Assembly (NCBI RefSeq): GCF_023343835.1 | Contig: NC_064433.1 | Coordinates: forward strand, 52,728,871 to 52,792,870 | DNA from: Lagopus muta | Taxonomy: Eukaryota > Chordata > Aves > Galliformes > Phasianidae | Length of the DNA: 64,000 bases | Direction: 5' to 3' | Shown here: positions 11,301 to 25,785 of the stretch, piece by piece | How the letters are laid out: the number at the start of each line of letters is the position of its first letter | How positions within the stretch are numbered: the stretch's first letter is position 1 | Program-made: the position numbers and the translations under genes | Notes under the pieces: model-generated | The model's database searches: none | The model's input: the letters and a program-made list of their open reading frames with translations, nothing else | What the model was told of the DNA's origin: nothing

Positions 11301-14300
11301 GGTGAATGTATATGGATCTCACTGCTCCAGCATTTCACTGCATAGTAACATTTAATGTTCACAGCTTTAAAACATTTCTGCCAAAGAGTTATTTCTTCAT
11401 CCACGTTTGCTCAAGCAGTATTAGCTCTTGCCTGCATGGGCTTCATGTTCCAGCTTTGCCTGTGCAGCAGCATTGGATGGGGAAGCTGACCCTGAGGCAG
11501 CACAGAAGGAGCCCTGCTAGGAAAGGCTTTGTGGCACACAGAAGGGAAGTGCAATATATTTTCCTGTTGGCCTTGAAACAGCAGCTTTTGGCCCACCTTT
11601 TTACACCACCATGTCAGTGCGAAAGACTGTTTTGCTGTGTGCATGGACGCAGGTCCTCCTGGCTGCAACTCAGGGATGCTTCGGAGCCCCGGGCCACACA
11701 GACACATGCCAAGGTCCCAGACACATTTATAACCCTGCAACAGAAATGAGATTGCTGGCATTGGAACACAGCCCCATCTCTGATCTTACAAAGCTAATAA
11801 TTAAAAGAAAAGAAACCAATGTCTGCGCACAGAAAGAAGTTCAGACTGGATCCTTCCTGCATTAGCACAGGAGCCCAGGCTTCACCTGAGCCACATAGCA
11901 CCCTCTCCAGCCAGTGTGTGCCACGGTAATTGTGCATACCGAGGCTCAGCAGCTCCCCACAGCCACACAGCCTGCATGCCCATCAGGCCGGAGCACCTGC
12001 TGGGGGGTGTAGACAACATGCTCTATTGCTGATGACACCCACCACTCATACCGCAGCCAGAAGAGGCTGCTTAATGTGGTGTCAACCCATCCTTTTCAAC
12101 TTCAAATCTTTGGACGGTGCAATCTTTTTCTTCTTGTTGTTATTTTTTGGGGCTAATTTACAATCTGGATGTCTTCCCACAGCAGGTTACCTCCTGCCCG
12201 CGTCCAGCCCAGCTGCTGCCTTCAGAGGCACCGTGCAGCAGATGGACAGACACAGGCACACGTCTGTGTACCAGCACCACTCCTTGTGAAGGGTAAGGGA
12301 AGGATATGGCCAATAGCAGTGGCTGGGTTTTTCCACATTTTCTCTTTCAAATGGCAATATTATGCAATATTCCAAACTGAGCAGTTTTTGTTCTTTTCCT
12401 TCTCAGAACCAGACGGAAGAGGCTGGCGGAACAAGCTGCTGCCTAAGCTGTCATTGCTTAGGTGAGTGGATTGCTAAGTTTCAACGCACTGAGTTTGGCA
12501 CTAGACCTGAAAAGAGATGCTATCTGACCCCCAAAACATAAATGGCAGGGTGGAAGAGGGAATAGGAGCTGGAAGTTGGAACAATGTTCAGGCTTTGTGC
12601 AGCAACCCTGCTGCTGAATACTGCAGCAACCTGGGGCTCGATACTCTGAGCCCAGCCCATGGCTGCAAGGGACACAGGGAGAAGGTGCCTCACCATGACG
12701 CAGCCCGAATTGTTGGATCTGGCACCCAGGGTGAAACAACAGCCAAATTATTTGCATTCCAGCAGCCTGAAACCGGTGCATTAATATCTACCAGCGGTGC
12801 CTATGCATCAGCTTTTTGAAACTCTGACCATTTCTCTATCACACCAAGAGGAGGAGGTCAGCACAGACAAACTCACTCGGTCCAGGCTTGGCAGTGAAGT
12901 GAGGGCTATTGCAGAGCTCAGCTCTTCCCTGCACCAGGAGGTCTGGGGAAGCAGGAGCAGAGCTCTGCTCCAGCACAGTCTGGCATTTAAATGGCACTGT
13001 ACTTTAGAAGTGCCTGTGATAAAACAGCACCTTCTTGCTGAGAAGATGCACTCCCAGCAAGGATCAGGGTTGCATCTGCTGATTTTAATGACAGAAAATG
13101 AGCTTGTGACATATTACTGGTGCTATCATTGTAGCACTAATGTAGCCAAGAGATAATTAATGGAAGATGTGTGGTTGAGTCCCTCGTGCCTCTCTCAAAG
13201 TCTCAGGCTGTAATTGGTACATTGGCTCTTGCAAAACAAACTGCACTCCTGATACAGCTCAGAAATTGAAACACAGCACTCTGAAAGAGATGCTTTACTT
13301 TAGGAAGTGGCCTTCTAATAAAGTGATTTGAAAAAGAAGAGCATTCTCTGCGCCTGGTTGCTGGTGCTGCTCCTCTCTTCAGTGCTGTGCTATATGCCCC
13401 CCCAGTTTCCCTGCCATGGCTTGGTGTTATGCAGCTAGTGACTTCTGATGACACATTTTGATGCATTCAGCCCAACCACACACCAGCATGAACCAGAGAT
13501 CGCCATATTTCTGGCTGTAGAACCAGAGTAAATGTGGCCCTGTGCCCAGACAGTGTTGGCGGTGGCTGGAAAGCCAAGACTACATGTCTAACAAGAAACT
13601 GGGAAAAATCTGTTCCACTGAAGGCGTGGGGCAGGAGCCCTCTGCCACCACTAAGGGCACTCCTACATCACCTTTTTGGTGTCAGGAGCAGGCACTGTTC
13701 TTCCCCTTCCCTGTCTCTGTCTTATTCCTCACAGCCATTCGGGAGCCATGTCTGTTTTCCAGCTATGCACAAGTACGTAGCAGAACTGATAAAGAATGAG
13801 GACGGTTGGTCTGATAGCTGCATGGCTCTGCTGCAGGCTCCCTGTGTGGCCTCATCAAGCCACATCTCAGTTTCTCCCCAGAAAATGACTAATAAAACTT
13901 CCTTACTTCCCAAGGGGATAAGAGGATAAAAACAGCAACAACCACAATGTGCAAAGCTATTACAGACGTCAGTCTAGGCAGACTGTCAGCTTTAGCACAT
14001 AACATGCTATCATATCTGGTTCTGATTCATGTCCATCCTGTTGGGTGGGACCGTGGAGCACGGTCCTCCAGAGAAGAAGGTGCCTCTGGTCTCAGGGTTG
14101 GATCACATACTGACCATTTCCTGCCCTGGGAGAGAGAGTAATCTCTTTTAACACATTTCTCTTTTTCCTTCAGGAAAAAGTGGCAGAGGACATCTTGGAA
14201 ACGGAACACCGGCTCATGCCCTGCTGTGTGGCTGTCCCCTGATGGGGACTAAGAAGCCATACTTGGAGTCTCCATTCCTCCGTCCCTGACAAAAGCAAAA

Positions 14301-14883
14301 ACCAGGGTGTGGAGAGATGCTGTCAAACCCTGCACCACATCAGCTCTTGCCACAAGTGCTCCCTTGCCTCAAAGCAATCTAGGAGGAAGCGCAGCATAAA
14401 AGTCTGGTAAGATCTGCTCCAGACGCCTGCTGTGGCACATCAGGAGACTAACATATTAACTCTGAAAAAACCACTAATTTTAAGGAGAACTCTGTACTTA
14501 AGGTGGAAGATGTTTTGCAGAGATCAGCAGAGTTTGTCTGGTGCTGAGAAACCAGGGAAACCTGTTAACAGCAGACTCTGTGGATAATTGAGAAAATTAG
14601 TCAACGCCGCTTTTAAAGGACTTTTGATTACAATATTGCATGGGTTGGTAATACTTTGCTCTTAATCTTTTCAAATATACACTTGCAATGGTTTGTTTAT
14701 CCCTTGCTTTTGACTTTCAGTCATAAAGGGGCTCTGCTTCTTCTGGGGCTCCAGTTGAGCAAGCCAAGTCACTATACAAAAAAACATTGGACAGCACTTC
14801 CATAGTCCACACATAGTACAGCAGTTGAACTATCACTTGATAAAAACAACAGCTCCCAATTATACAAGCTAAGTATCGTAAGG
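8311..14883. other. Intergenic, no gene recognised
   Basis: This 6.5 kb stretch contains a short TA microsatellite (about 8604-8617) and a T/A-rich low-complexity patch around 9440-9680 with repeated CTTTCAAAA. Open frames (up to 151 codons, 9901-10356) lack domains and splice context. No exon is supported. Confidence 0.45.
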
Positions 14884-15055
14884 GTGACAGAGCACTGGAA
14901 CAGGTTGCCCATGGAGGTTGTGGAGTCTCCTTCAATGGGGATATTCAAGACTCATCTGGATGCCCACCTCTGTGATCTACATAGGGAACCTGCTGCAGCA
15001 GGGGGGTTGAAATCAGTGATCTCTTGAGGTCAACCTACAATTCTTTGAAAGGATG
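14884..15055 (+). repeat. CR1-type LINE fragment, 3' end
   Basis: Contains GAACAGGTTGCCCATGGAGG, ATTCAAGACTCATCTGGATG and a tail with AGGTCAACCTACAATTCTTTG. The block order is that of CR1, but the terminus is diverged and lacks a clean octamer repeat, suggesting an older subfamily. Confidence 0.78.
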
Positions 15056-18000
15056 TAAGACGAAGACCACCTGCCCATGGGCCAGCATGCGGTGAAGGTG
15101 GGAAATGAATGCCATAGGGTACCTATCATGATGGAAGAGACAAATGTGCCAGAAGAAAGGGGACTGGCCCAAGATGCCCACCCTGGAGCTCGGCAGACTT
15201 CCTGAAGCCAGCTTTATTTATTTTGTTGGCAATACTCCATGCAAAAACAGCTTGAGGAAGGCAGGCTGGTGCCCCAGTTTTGTCCCATCCCTCTCTTTCA
15301 CCCTTATTTCACGAGGAAAATGCATATTCCATTTCACATAAGCCCAGGCGTATGCAAGTGATTTCATGTGCCCAGCTACATATAATTATCCTAGATGTAG
15401 GCCTATAAATGATTCATTAAGATCTGTATCAGCTGGTTATTTAATGTGTCCTGCTAATTAAAACTTTGTGATAAAGACAACTACAAGCTTTCTGTAATTA
15501 TGCCTCTGGACAGCAGAACGTGTTTCCAACCAGTATTTGCAGTTCCTGGGTATTCATTGACACCTAAAGTAGGGTAGAAAAATATAGGTTAACAGGCTGC
15601 TCTTAATTGCTCTTTGTTAATAAGGTTATTGTAGAATTTCATTGTACAACAGCTTGGGACTCTTCTGCATAGTACCGCTTACATGCACCGTTAGGTGATG
15701 ATGCACATACACTGCATTACCACTTTGTACATATGAAGAAAGTGGTAATAAAAAAAAAAAAAGAGACCATTTCATCTACAAGAAATGTAGAAATGTGTCT
15801 GGCTCTGGACACTGCTCATTTGGGAAAAAATATCATAAAGTAAAAATGCGGACCAAAGTCATGTTTGAGGAAACACAGCATGTTTCTCCCTACAGGATCA
15901 AATGTGGAATTTCCTGCTCAAACCAGAGATCCTGTTTGGCTCAGTGTGAGCTTCTCTCCAATACAGCCCACAGACCTGAGATGACCGTAAGTTGTATATA
16001 TCAATGCCAGCAGGAAAAAACACAGTGACTTGGGAGGCACATCAGACAATGCTTTAGTGCTCTAGAAATTAATTATGCTAAGTTTATATCAGTATAACTA
16101 AGTAGGTCTAACATAGCTTATCACCAGTCTTGTACTCTCAAAATATGTTTGGTTTCAAAGAGAATATGCCTATGTATAAAACAGGTACGAAGTGTTTTCT
16201 TGGGATGGCTATCAATGTAATAAAATGTCAATAACAAATGATAAATGCTAAGTAAAAGAAGCTTTTCCTAAGCAGCTTATGCTAAGAATATAAATCTTCC
16301 CCTGCTACCAAAAGACTACATTAAGTGTAGTCCTTCTAATCTCATTGGCAGACTGCTATCACTGCCGGATAAGAATAAGATCGATCGTCTCGATGGCTCT
16401 TCCAAGCAGGCTCTGCCTGGTTAATCACAATGGGAGATGACTGCCCTTCTGTTGACATTTGGCATCTCCTGTCATCACTGGAGCAGGGCACGTTCCACCC
16501 AGAGGGATGACTCAGGCAAAACTTGTTGGCTCTCGTTTGCCACAGAGCATTGCCTAAACCCTGAAGTCTGCATCCTGTGTGAGCAGTGCACTAATCTGTT
16601 TTAATCTGTGGTTCTACAAACATCAATTGGAGAGAAGACACAATGAAAGCTATAGAACAGCCTCTCAAATGAATTTGAGTCCGTCACAGGTGTCCTCCAC
16701 CACTGTGGCCGGCACCAGCAACTCACCAGTGTTGGCAAAGTAAACTCCATGCCATGCCTGTCCTTTCTCTTTCCAGCTTCCCATGTCCACATGGTATCAC
16801 ATCCTCAAAAGGTGGTGCAAGACAGAGCTAGAATGAAGTAGGTAAAGAAAGCCTTTGCCACATGTTAACATTTTACAGACAAATTGACCTCGTAATAGCA
16901 CAGAAATATTATCTAAAGTAAAGTTTTTAAAGTATCTAGAAATCTTGGCCGTATCAGAGAGACTCCTTCTTGTACAAGAAAACACAGACCAGTTTCCTAC
17001 AGATCTAAGCCTCATATCATCTTATAGTAGCTCCTCTATTTCCTCTCAACTACTCTCATGATAAAGTAGAAGTGATTACTCTGTAGTCACTCCTGTCTTA
17101 ACTCTTTCTCAGCGTGAGAGGTCTTGCTTTCAAGTAAAGCTCCTCAGTGCCCCACGATAACAGCCATGGCCCTGAGCAGACTCCCTGATGGTTCCTCAGA
17201 GGCACACCCAGCACAGCCTTCTCAACGGGAACATTTCACAGGGTTTCTCTACCCAGTGATCTACTTTAATTAAACTGATAGGAACGTAACTATGTTTGAA
17301 ATTCCTGCTTAGAGTTTATCAAAAGTGATTCAGACTGGTCAGCCTCAAATAAGGAGTCACAGACCAAATGTGTATTACATTCTCAAATCTCTCACGGGAC
17401 AAAGAAGTTTACGAAACAAGACTGGGCATGCCAGCTCCAGCCTGTGATGGCTGAGATGGCACCAGCACGTTGTTATTAGCTTGCTACTGTCTGTGAGCAA
17501 TGTGGGATGCAGCAGTAAAATGGCCAGATTTGAAACTGAATTTAAGCAGCATTGTAGGGCAGGTTGCAGATGAGGCTTGGTGTTAACAAGATATGGCTGT
17601 AAAGCCATGGCAGTGCAGGGATGGAGCCTGAGCAGGGTGTGCTGTACCTAGACCCAGCAAGCATCCTTTTGACATGAAAGTGGGACAAAAGCAGCATGAA
17701 CCCTTGAAGCCTGAACAGACTGGGAGGAGAAAAAGCTTCCTACTGGCTCACACAGACCTCAAAGTAGCATTGGAGTCATGTGCAACAGGGACAGGCCAGA
17801 AGGATAATTCCCATTGAAAAAGCAATTTCACTGAATAGCAGAGGTGCTTGAGCAGAGGAAACACAGCTTCCCACTGCAGCTATAATAGTTCGCTGTGGCC
17901 TTTGGGTGGCAACCAAAAGTTGGTATCCCCCCTCTACAGACACTGACTGATAGTAAGAAATAAATCCCTGAAAAGATACGGGAATGGAACAGGATTAGAT

Positions 18001-20298
18001 GTTTTACTTAAGGGCTGGAAGGAGAAAGGGGGTCAAATGCACAATTAGAGGGAAGATGCTCAAACAATAGGCTCTGAACTCTGGGTTTGTATGCTGCTTG
18101 GCACAGTGTGGCCACGATCCTGCTGAGGTCCCCAGGCAGCATGGCAGTATGCATCAGCACCAGTTTTCTAATCCCAGTCAAAAGCCAAACCCAGTAGGCA
18201 CCGCCTGGATCACAGAAAGGATTAGCCAGCACACTGTAAACAATAGTTGCAGGAGTCACTGTGCCTATTGTGCAAGCATTTTGTGCTGAGTGTACAGAAA
18301 TTCCTGAGAAAATGGGGATGTTTTGATGAGAACGTAACTGAGATTCTCAAACAGAAGTAATGGGGTATTCTCAGTCTTTAGCCACAGGGATAATCTATCA
18401 ATATCACTGCATACCATCCCTAGCTCTGCATCAACCAGATTAGCAAGGACTGCAACTCATATGTGTACTATGAAGCAATAAAGACAAGCTACTTACAAGA
18501 TGATCCTTTGAAGCATTCAGACTACCTACCTTTTCCCATGAATAGGCCTTACTTTCTTTCATCACAAAAGCGCTTCTATCATAAGGCAGAATGTGTGGGA
18601 GAGTCAGTGGGTCCACGGGAAAAATCAGCAGAAATTAGAAAAATTAACATTTCTTTAGAATGAAAAAAAAAATTGGAGATGCTATAGATGTTTTTTCTAT
18701 TAAAACAGACACTCTTAGCCTAGACTCTAATTCCAGGAATAGCTGAGGGCTGGCATCTAGGATAAAGTCAGAATTGCTTGAGTTACCGTAACTCAAGAGG
18801 AGCTCATTTGAGGACAATCAGCTTGGTTCCAGCACCAGCAGCCACATCACAGACCACACTCAGTCTAAACACTGCAGCTTCACTGAGCTTGGGCTTCACC
18901 ATTCACCTCCCAGCAGAGATGTTTAAACCGTTCCCAGTTCAAGCTAGAGGAGGACAGAGAGAAGCCCACCGTGAACAGTCTTCAGGTCAGGCTTCAAGTT
19001 AGTGAAGACAATAAAAAGGGTGGATTTTTAATAATTAATTTGGTATTCATCCTTTTATAACCTGTGATGTCTTTATGTAATATGCCTCTAATTTCACCAC
19101 CATTTCCTTAAGAAAAATGAGATACACTCTAATAAGTCAGACCTAAAGCTTGCCAGTCTGGATGCATTGGTAGGGGAGACAAAACAATCCCTCACAAAGA
19201 CGGGTTATTGCTAACCTTGTCAGCAGGCATAAAGAAAACCAAGGGGAGTTATGTGCACTAATTGTGTTATCTTTCTGAGCTTTGTGATCTCAAAAACCCT
19301 CAGGGATTTTTTGAGATGCTCCCTCTCTGTCAGGTGCAAATAGGAAGCGTGCTTAGAGTGTGTTCCTCAGATACACAGCAATAACAGTGAAATCACAATT
19401 ATGATAAATGATGAACAGTAATGAAATAATGGTAGAAGGAGCTCGAGGTCCCACTTGTCCACCTGCCTTCTGTGCACTACAATGGGCACCTGTCTACCCT
19501 GGCAGGACCAAATCCTCTTTTTTTGGTCCAGAAAAGCACAAGCTCAGACACAGCGGAAGTCAAAAGACATTTGCTGCTAAATTCCTAAATGAAAGAGATT
19601 TCAGTGTGAGGGGCTGGGCCATGTCAAAGAGCCTTTTAAGCTTTGTGCTCTGGTGGAGCTGGTGGCAGCAAAGAGCACTTTGTTGGTCACGTATGCAGCT
19701 GGGGCTATGGCCTTGCACAAGCCTCCTCAGCAGCCTCTAATCTAGGAAAAACTTGTGAACAACGAGGATATTAAGCCACATGAGCACTGTCTCATCTGGT
19801 TTAATGCCAAGGCATTAGAGGGAAAGGAGGACATCTGTGTCTTCTCTGTGAAAACTCCCTCATCAGCCCTTGAAGCAGACCAATTTAACTAATGGGATGA
19901 GATATGGAATTGCAAATGCTGTTCACAGCTACAGTATGTTGAAGTGAATATCCCTTTTGAAGGAAGAATTCAACTTAGTCTTCTCTTTGAGGCCTAGTTT
20001 CCAGCTTGCCTACATGTTCACAAGACAGACTTCATGTAGATATCTAATCTTGGTGTTTTTCTAATCATAAAGGTTGAATATGAGAGAGGTGTATGTCAAG
20101 TTAGGGCCTATTATTTGTAATTAACTTAGCTTCTGCAGAACAGACAAAACAATTGGAGAAACTGGAAACTGGAGATCAAGTAGTTGTTGTTGGATTCAGT
20201 TACTGGCTTTACTTGACCCGAGGCAAAGCCCACTCTGAGTCCAATGCAAACTCTCCCATCAGCTTCAAGTATGACCAATTATTTGCCAAAAGAGCACC

Positions 20299-20321
20299 AA
20301 AACAAACAAACAAACAAACAC
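20299..20321 (+). repeat. (AAAC)n microsatellite
   Basis: Five to six consecutive AAAC units. Confidence 0.9.
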
Positions 20322-21106
20322 CTTGGGGCTGTTTATAAAGATCTAGAACCAATGTGCCTGAAATAAGAAGAGTAAGTATGCATAAATATTCATCACACAT
20401 ATAGACTGTTTTCATAAGTGTAACAGGAGTAAAAGAATTAAAGCATGTTGTCATTAACTGTGAGATTAGGAATTTTGTTCACCTTATTCTAGGCCTGGCA
20501 ATGATCTAGCTACATACAGAAGCGAAGAGGTTGCTGCTTAGGTGTAGTGCTGCAACTGACACAACGCATGCTTTGATTGTGATCTTGAACACAATCCACT
20601 GAACTTCTAGGAGTGGACCAGGAGGCTGTAGGTGGTTGAGCAGCTTGTTATTCTCATAATCCTCTTCCTTTCTCTGCATCTCATTTCTAGTGGACAAAAA
20701 TCTAGATTATTTTTTGTGATTACTAGAGTAAATAAAACCAAACCATACCTGAAAAAAGCAGAGGAAATCTTCAGAAACAAAACAGGGTCCATAGAGGGGA
20801 CAAGGCTAACGTTCAGCTCTGATCACAGGGCTGCAGAAAGAGAAAAAAAACTGAAATAGAATTCCAAGACAGTCCTTGAGCAATACACAAGAACAAAACA
20901 AACCCAAAGGCTTTGCCAACTCACCACATGAGGAAATTCCTTCCTATCCTAAGCATAGCCAGGGATTCTGCAATGTATCCAGGAGCAAATATTGTTAGGG
21001 CTGATCTAGGGCTGACTGCTTTTGTCCAGGCGTGATATTGGCACTCAAAAGATGATGCTGGTTTTTCATCTTGCTTTTTAATAATTACTTAAGGAATCTC
21101 CCACAG

Positions 21107-21130
21107 AAAAAAAAAAAAAAAAAAAAAAAA
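21107..21130 (+). repeat. Poly(A) homopolymer, 24 nt
   Basis: An uninterrupted A24 run. No upstream gene-like sequence or obvious target-site duplication was identified, so it is recorded as a homopolymer only. Confidence 0.9.
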
Positions 21131-22352
21131 TTCTAAATACTGGTTAATCTTTTAGAGCAAAAGCCAGACTTTCCAAGTGTTTGATCTAAATTCAGTTATT
21201 TTTTCATTTCCAGGAGTGGTGTTCTGTCTTCCTGTCCTGAAGATCTCTCGAAGACATGTCATGTCAAATCCTACACAGAAATCTAAGGCCCACTAGGGGT
21301 TAATGCATTTAAGCTGTGAAAACATGTTTCTGTAAGTAAGTGGCAGCACAGCTATGTAGAAATCTTGAATCTGCAGAAATTTCACATACAAGGAATGTCC
21401 TGTGGTTCTCAATGGCGTCAAGTTGCCCTTGTACTTTCCACCCCCAGGGTGGTGGTGGCTGCTGGCTGGGAGGGCAGGCAGCATGGGGCTCTACTTGAGG
21501 CACCTCGTGGGAAGGCACCGAGCACGGTGGTTCTGAGGAGCACAACTGGTGTTGAATATATTCAGCACTACAAAGGATCTGGCCTTTAAAATGTTCCTTG
21601 CTGCTGCAGGCCAAAATAATTAAAACATCAGGGCATTAAATGTTTACATACCAATGTCTTGCACGTCCACGCGCTTTATTCTAAGTCCTCATAACGGCCA
21701 TATAAACTCTTAGTCTGATTTGGCAAGTCAGCCAGTTAAGCCTTGGTGCTGGAGCTGTGAACAGCGAGCCCAGGGGCTTGCTTGTAGACACCAAGCCTGG
21801 CCATCCAGTGGCGCATGGCACAGAGACACTTGAGCAGCAGCAGCTCTTTGGTAGCTCATGCTGCAGCCTGGCAGGGCTGTTGTGCGTAGAGTAGCTTTTC
21901 TTGGAGGGAGATGGTCCAAAACTGCATTCTGAGATAAAGCATGACAGAGGTTGCAGTTACCTCAAAAAGTAAACATAAGATGTTCAGAATGAAAGATGCA
22001 CTGAGAAAAAAATGCAAGCTTGGCTGAGCATGGAAGTAACTCTCACTGCAGTCAAAGCAACTTACTTGCCTTTTCTTTAAGAGGATTCAATATCACAACC
22101 ATAAAACTAAAATAAAAGTACAAGCATGTAAGTGTGGTAAGACTGCTGTAGTCTGGTTATCTTACAACAATTTAAGGCTGAAGTTGTAAAAATGATAAAT
22201 GCAGAATCTGAATGTGAGCCAGTAAAACAAAATCATGTAACCCTACAATATCTTTGCAATGTGCGTTGACAAGCCTTCTTCCCTCCTCTGTGGCCTGAGA
22301 TAGTATATAAATATTTTTCCAGATAAAGAATAAGATAACCTGGAGCAAGGTG

Positions 22353-22515
22353 GTCACAGAATGGCTTGGGTTGGAAGGGACCTTAAAGCCCACCCATTTC
22401 CAGCCCCCTGCCATGGCTGCCCAGGGCTCCATCCAACCTGGCCTTGAGCCTCCAAGGATGGGGCAGCCACAGCTTCACTGGGCAGCTGTGCCAGTGCCTC
22501 ACCATCCTTAAGGAT
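22353..22515 (-). repeat. CR1 LINE fragment, 3' end
   Basis: Reversed tail CACAGAATGGCTTGGGTTGG, then AAGGGACCTTAAAGCCCACC and CCATCCAACCTGGCCTTGAG. It is the same subfamily style as the copy at 30802. Confidence 0.88.
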
Positions 22516-24311
22516 TAAGGAGACCAAGAAAAGGGACAGGTGAAAGAGCAAGTCTGCTTCCTTGTACCTTTTATTCTATTTTTGATCCTAAATTCAAGAT
22601 CACAAACGTTTTATAAGTATCAGATCCCTCATCATCTGAGCTAACTAAAAAACGTGATAGGTGAAAAGTAGAGAACAAGACAGAGCCTCTGTATCTTACT
22701 TTAGGAGTAAAAAACAGTGAGAGTTTTTGTGTGTTTGCAGTGGGTATCACACCTGCCAGAGCTAGCAGCAAGGAGGAAGCAATGCACAAAAAGCTAACCA
22801 TGCATCTGTAACACCATGGTTCACACTGGTGATGCTGAGTTTTCCTGCTGCATGTTCACTTTGCTTCCCACAAGTCCTCCATGTCATATTTAGATCATTA
22901 GCTAATTCCAGCTTAGCTTCTTTGTTTTCATTTTGAAAAGCAGTGAAATTAAAGATCTGGAGGTACAGCAGAGCTAACACACTGCAAAGAGCCTTCAGCA
23001 TCTTTCTGCATTGCTATGGCCCTGGAGCTCAGCCAGGACATGGCCAGCTCACAGGACAAATCCTCCCTCGCCTATGGGAATCATTTTTCCCAGTTCTGAG
23101 AGGGAAACACACAGAGCTGAGTGTTTCACCTGAACTTACATGCTGAAACGTAAGGGCAGTGTTGTGACCCTGTACATAATCTGGATCTTTCAGACATATT
23201 TCCAGCACCATCTGGAGCAGCACCTTCAGCCTCTCCAGGATGCAAAGCCCTCAGGTGTTTTCATGAAGCTTAACTACATAGGAGGCACCAGGAGGACAGT
23301 AAGCACTTTTAAACTCTTCCTAAACAAACTTTTCTGCTCACAGATTCCATCAAGGAGGTACGCAGCCATGGAGAGTGGACACCTGAGTGCATCTCTGTTC
23401 CCCCTGACCCAGGTTCACGTGCTGCCAGCTGTAGGGAATCTGCCTTCCCTATATAGAATGAGCATCGAACAAGTTGTACCTTACTGCCTTGGGCTTTAAA
23501 ATCTTCGTTCTTCTAAACTGAGACAACAGCACAGCTTTCCATGTGTTCTGTGTAAGAGCAGCTCCTGATCAAAGATGGATCCCCATCGGGCTCCCCCTGT
23601 TCCTGCTGTGGTTGCCCAGCTGGGAAGCATTCACAAAGTGCAGGCACTGCAAACACCAAGCTCTGGAAAAGCTTTGCAAAGGGAAAGTAAGTCTCCTGTT
23701 TATATTGTGAGCCAGTATTTTGTGTAAGCTGTGATGTTATAAAGTCAGGCACCCACAGTACGATAAAGACATTTCTCCTTGCCCCTTTGTACATAGCTTG
23801 ACAGAAGCAAGACAGTGTTTGTGACAGATGCTGATGAAATGAGCGATCTGGTTACGAGGCTGAAATATTTGGAAAGGACACAAGCTAGATCAGAATCTAT
23901 TGCCTTTGTGGAAAGGAGATTTAATTTCTGAACTATCCACACGTGGCAACAAACAACCTTGTCTCTGCCCTCTGGTGACAGCCAGCAGGCACCATGCAAT
24001 TATGATTAAAGCCTTTCATTGTTTTTGTCCCAGATTAGATTAAGTTGGTATTTAAAGATACAATTTTCTCATTGCTTTGTCACGCCAGGATAGAGACACG
24101 GCTGTCTGTGCACTCACAGTGGGCAGCAAAAGGAAATCTGAACACTTAGAGGTGAGTACAGCTGGCAAAACTTCTGGTTTCCAGGAAGACTTGGAGAAAT
24201 CATCGCAATATTGCTGGATTGTTTCTACTGATAATCTGTTCTATAGAGTATTTCTATTTCTATTAATAGGGGATCACTGAGCTCAGTGGGATCACTGAGT
24301 TACGCACTCTT
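22516..24311. other. Intergenic, no gene recognised
   Basis: Short overlapping frames only. A 119-codon plus frame at 23140-23499 has no recognisable domain. Confidence 0.45.
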
Positions 24312-24865
24312 CATCACATAGAATCACAGAATCATTAAGGTTGAAAGAGACCTCTAAGATCATTCAGTCCAACTGTCCACCTATGACCAGAACTGCCCAC
24401 TGACCATGTCCTCAGTGCCACATCCACATGGTTGTGGAATACCTCCAGGAATGGTGACTGCACCACCTCCCTGGGCAGCCTGTGCCACTGCAGCACCACT
24501 CTTTTAAAGAGCTTTTTCCTAATATCCAACCTCAGCCTCCCCTGGCACAACTTAAGGCCATTACCTCTCATCCTGTTACAGTTACCTGGAAGAAGAGGCT
24601 GACGCCCACCTTGACAAATTATTGTAGATAGTGATAAGGTCACCCCTGAGTCTTCTCTTCTTCAGATAGAACCCTCAGTTCCTCAGGACTTGTGCTCCAG
24701 ACCCCTCACAGCTCCACTGCCCTTCTCTGCACAACTCCAAGGCTTCCATGTCTTTCTTGTAGTGAGGGGCCCAAAACAAACACAGCACTTGAGGTGCAGC
24801 CTCACCAATGCTAAGTACAGAGGGACTATCATGTAAAACAACATGCCAACTCTTCCTGTTAACTT
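24312..24865 (-). repeat. CR1 LINE fragment, 3' part, about 550 bp
   Basis: Starts with a reversed CR1 tail (CATAGAATCACAGAATCATT) and extends through the CCACCTCCCTGGGCAGCCTG block to GGTGCAGCCTCACCAATGC. It therefore retains more of the 5' side than most copies here. Confidence 0.92.
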
Positions 24866-25686
24866 CATAATGATCTTACACCAACAGTAGCTCACTCAAT
24901 ACAAGGACAATACATGCAGACAGACAAGCCATGGTAGCTCAGTGGCACTGTAAGAAAGTGGCCCACTGCCACAAAGCAACCACCTTGCTGGCCAGCAGCA
25001 TCCCCACACGACAGTGTGACCTCATGCCTAGGCACCACCAAACAGGCCCTCATTTATCTTATGATGCTTTTAGCCAGTCAACACTGGTCTCTGTCAAAAC
25101 CTGCTTTCTTGCTGCTGGCTCCAACCCATCACTTGAAAGGTCAACATTAATTTATCTTACAAACCAATTTCACTAATCCCTTTACATTTTATTTCAATCA
25201 CTTCAGAGCAATGGTTTGCACATGTCTCTGGCAGCCATCAGGGAAGGCCATGCAGGCTTCTCTCTGGGGCCAGCGCCTTTCCCCTTCCCCCAGCACTGCT
25301 GTCCTTCACTGGAATCACCAGCTGAAGCAATGGAGCAGCAGAGCCACCTCGTGCAATCTGCTGTGCAGTCCTGGCTGCTTCCCCTTGTTACGGCCATAAA
25401 GGAAGGCCTGAGGCAGGCGACTTCAGTTTTGACATCACAAATGACCTCACTTCAGATTTACCTTAGCTATGGGCTTGACCCTATTTTAATTCACCACAGT
25501 TATAGCAATTAATATAGCAATTGTTAACCATAAGGATGTTTTTGACCTAATATTTCCCAGTGTCACCTGGGCCCACAGTCTCATTTTTATCACGTGGAGA
25601 ACATGATACCTGCACTACTCTGCTATCAAGTTCTCATTATAAGAGATTTGACACACAATAATTTTCTTCAAGGGACAAACACACAG
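24866..25686. other. Intergenic, no gene recognised
   Basis: Nothing recognisable beyond short overlapping open frames. Confidence 0.4.
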
Positions 25687-25785
25687 GGGGGTGAGGTGCT
25701 GGCACAGCAGCCCAGAGAAGTTGTAGATGCCCCATCCCTGGTGGTGCTCATGGCTAGGTTGGATGGGGCTCTGGGTAGGTAAAAG
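25687..25785 (+). repeat. Short CR1 LINE remnant
   Basis: Contains CCCAGAGAAGTTGTAGATGC, CCCATCCCTGG and GGTTGGATGGGGCTCTGGG, matching the internal block of CR1 3' ends. The terminal repeat is missing. Confidence 0.7.

Larger units (their letters stand above)
15056..22352. other. Intergenic, no gene recognised
   Basis: This is a 7.3 kb stretch without a supported exon. It includes an A12 tract near 15750, an AAAC microsatellite at 20299-20321 and an A24 tract at 21107-21130. An AT-rich block at about 15360-15500 with several TAATTA cores is of possible regulatory interest. Confidence 0.45.
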
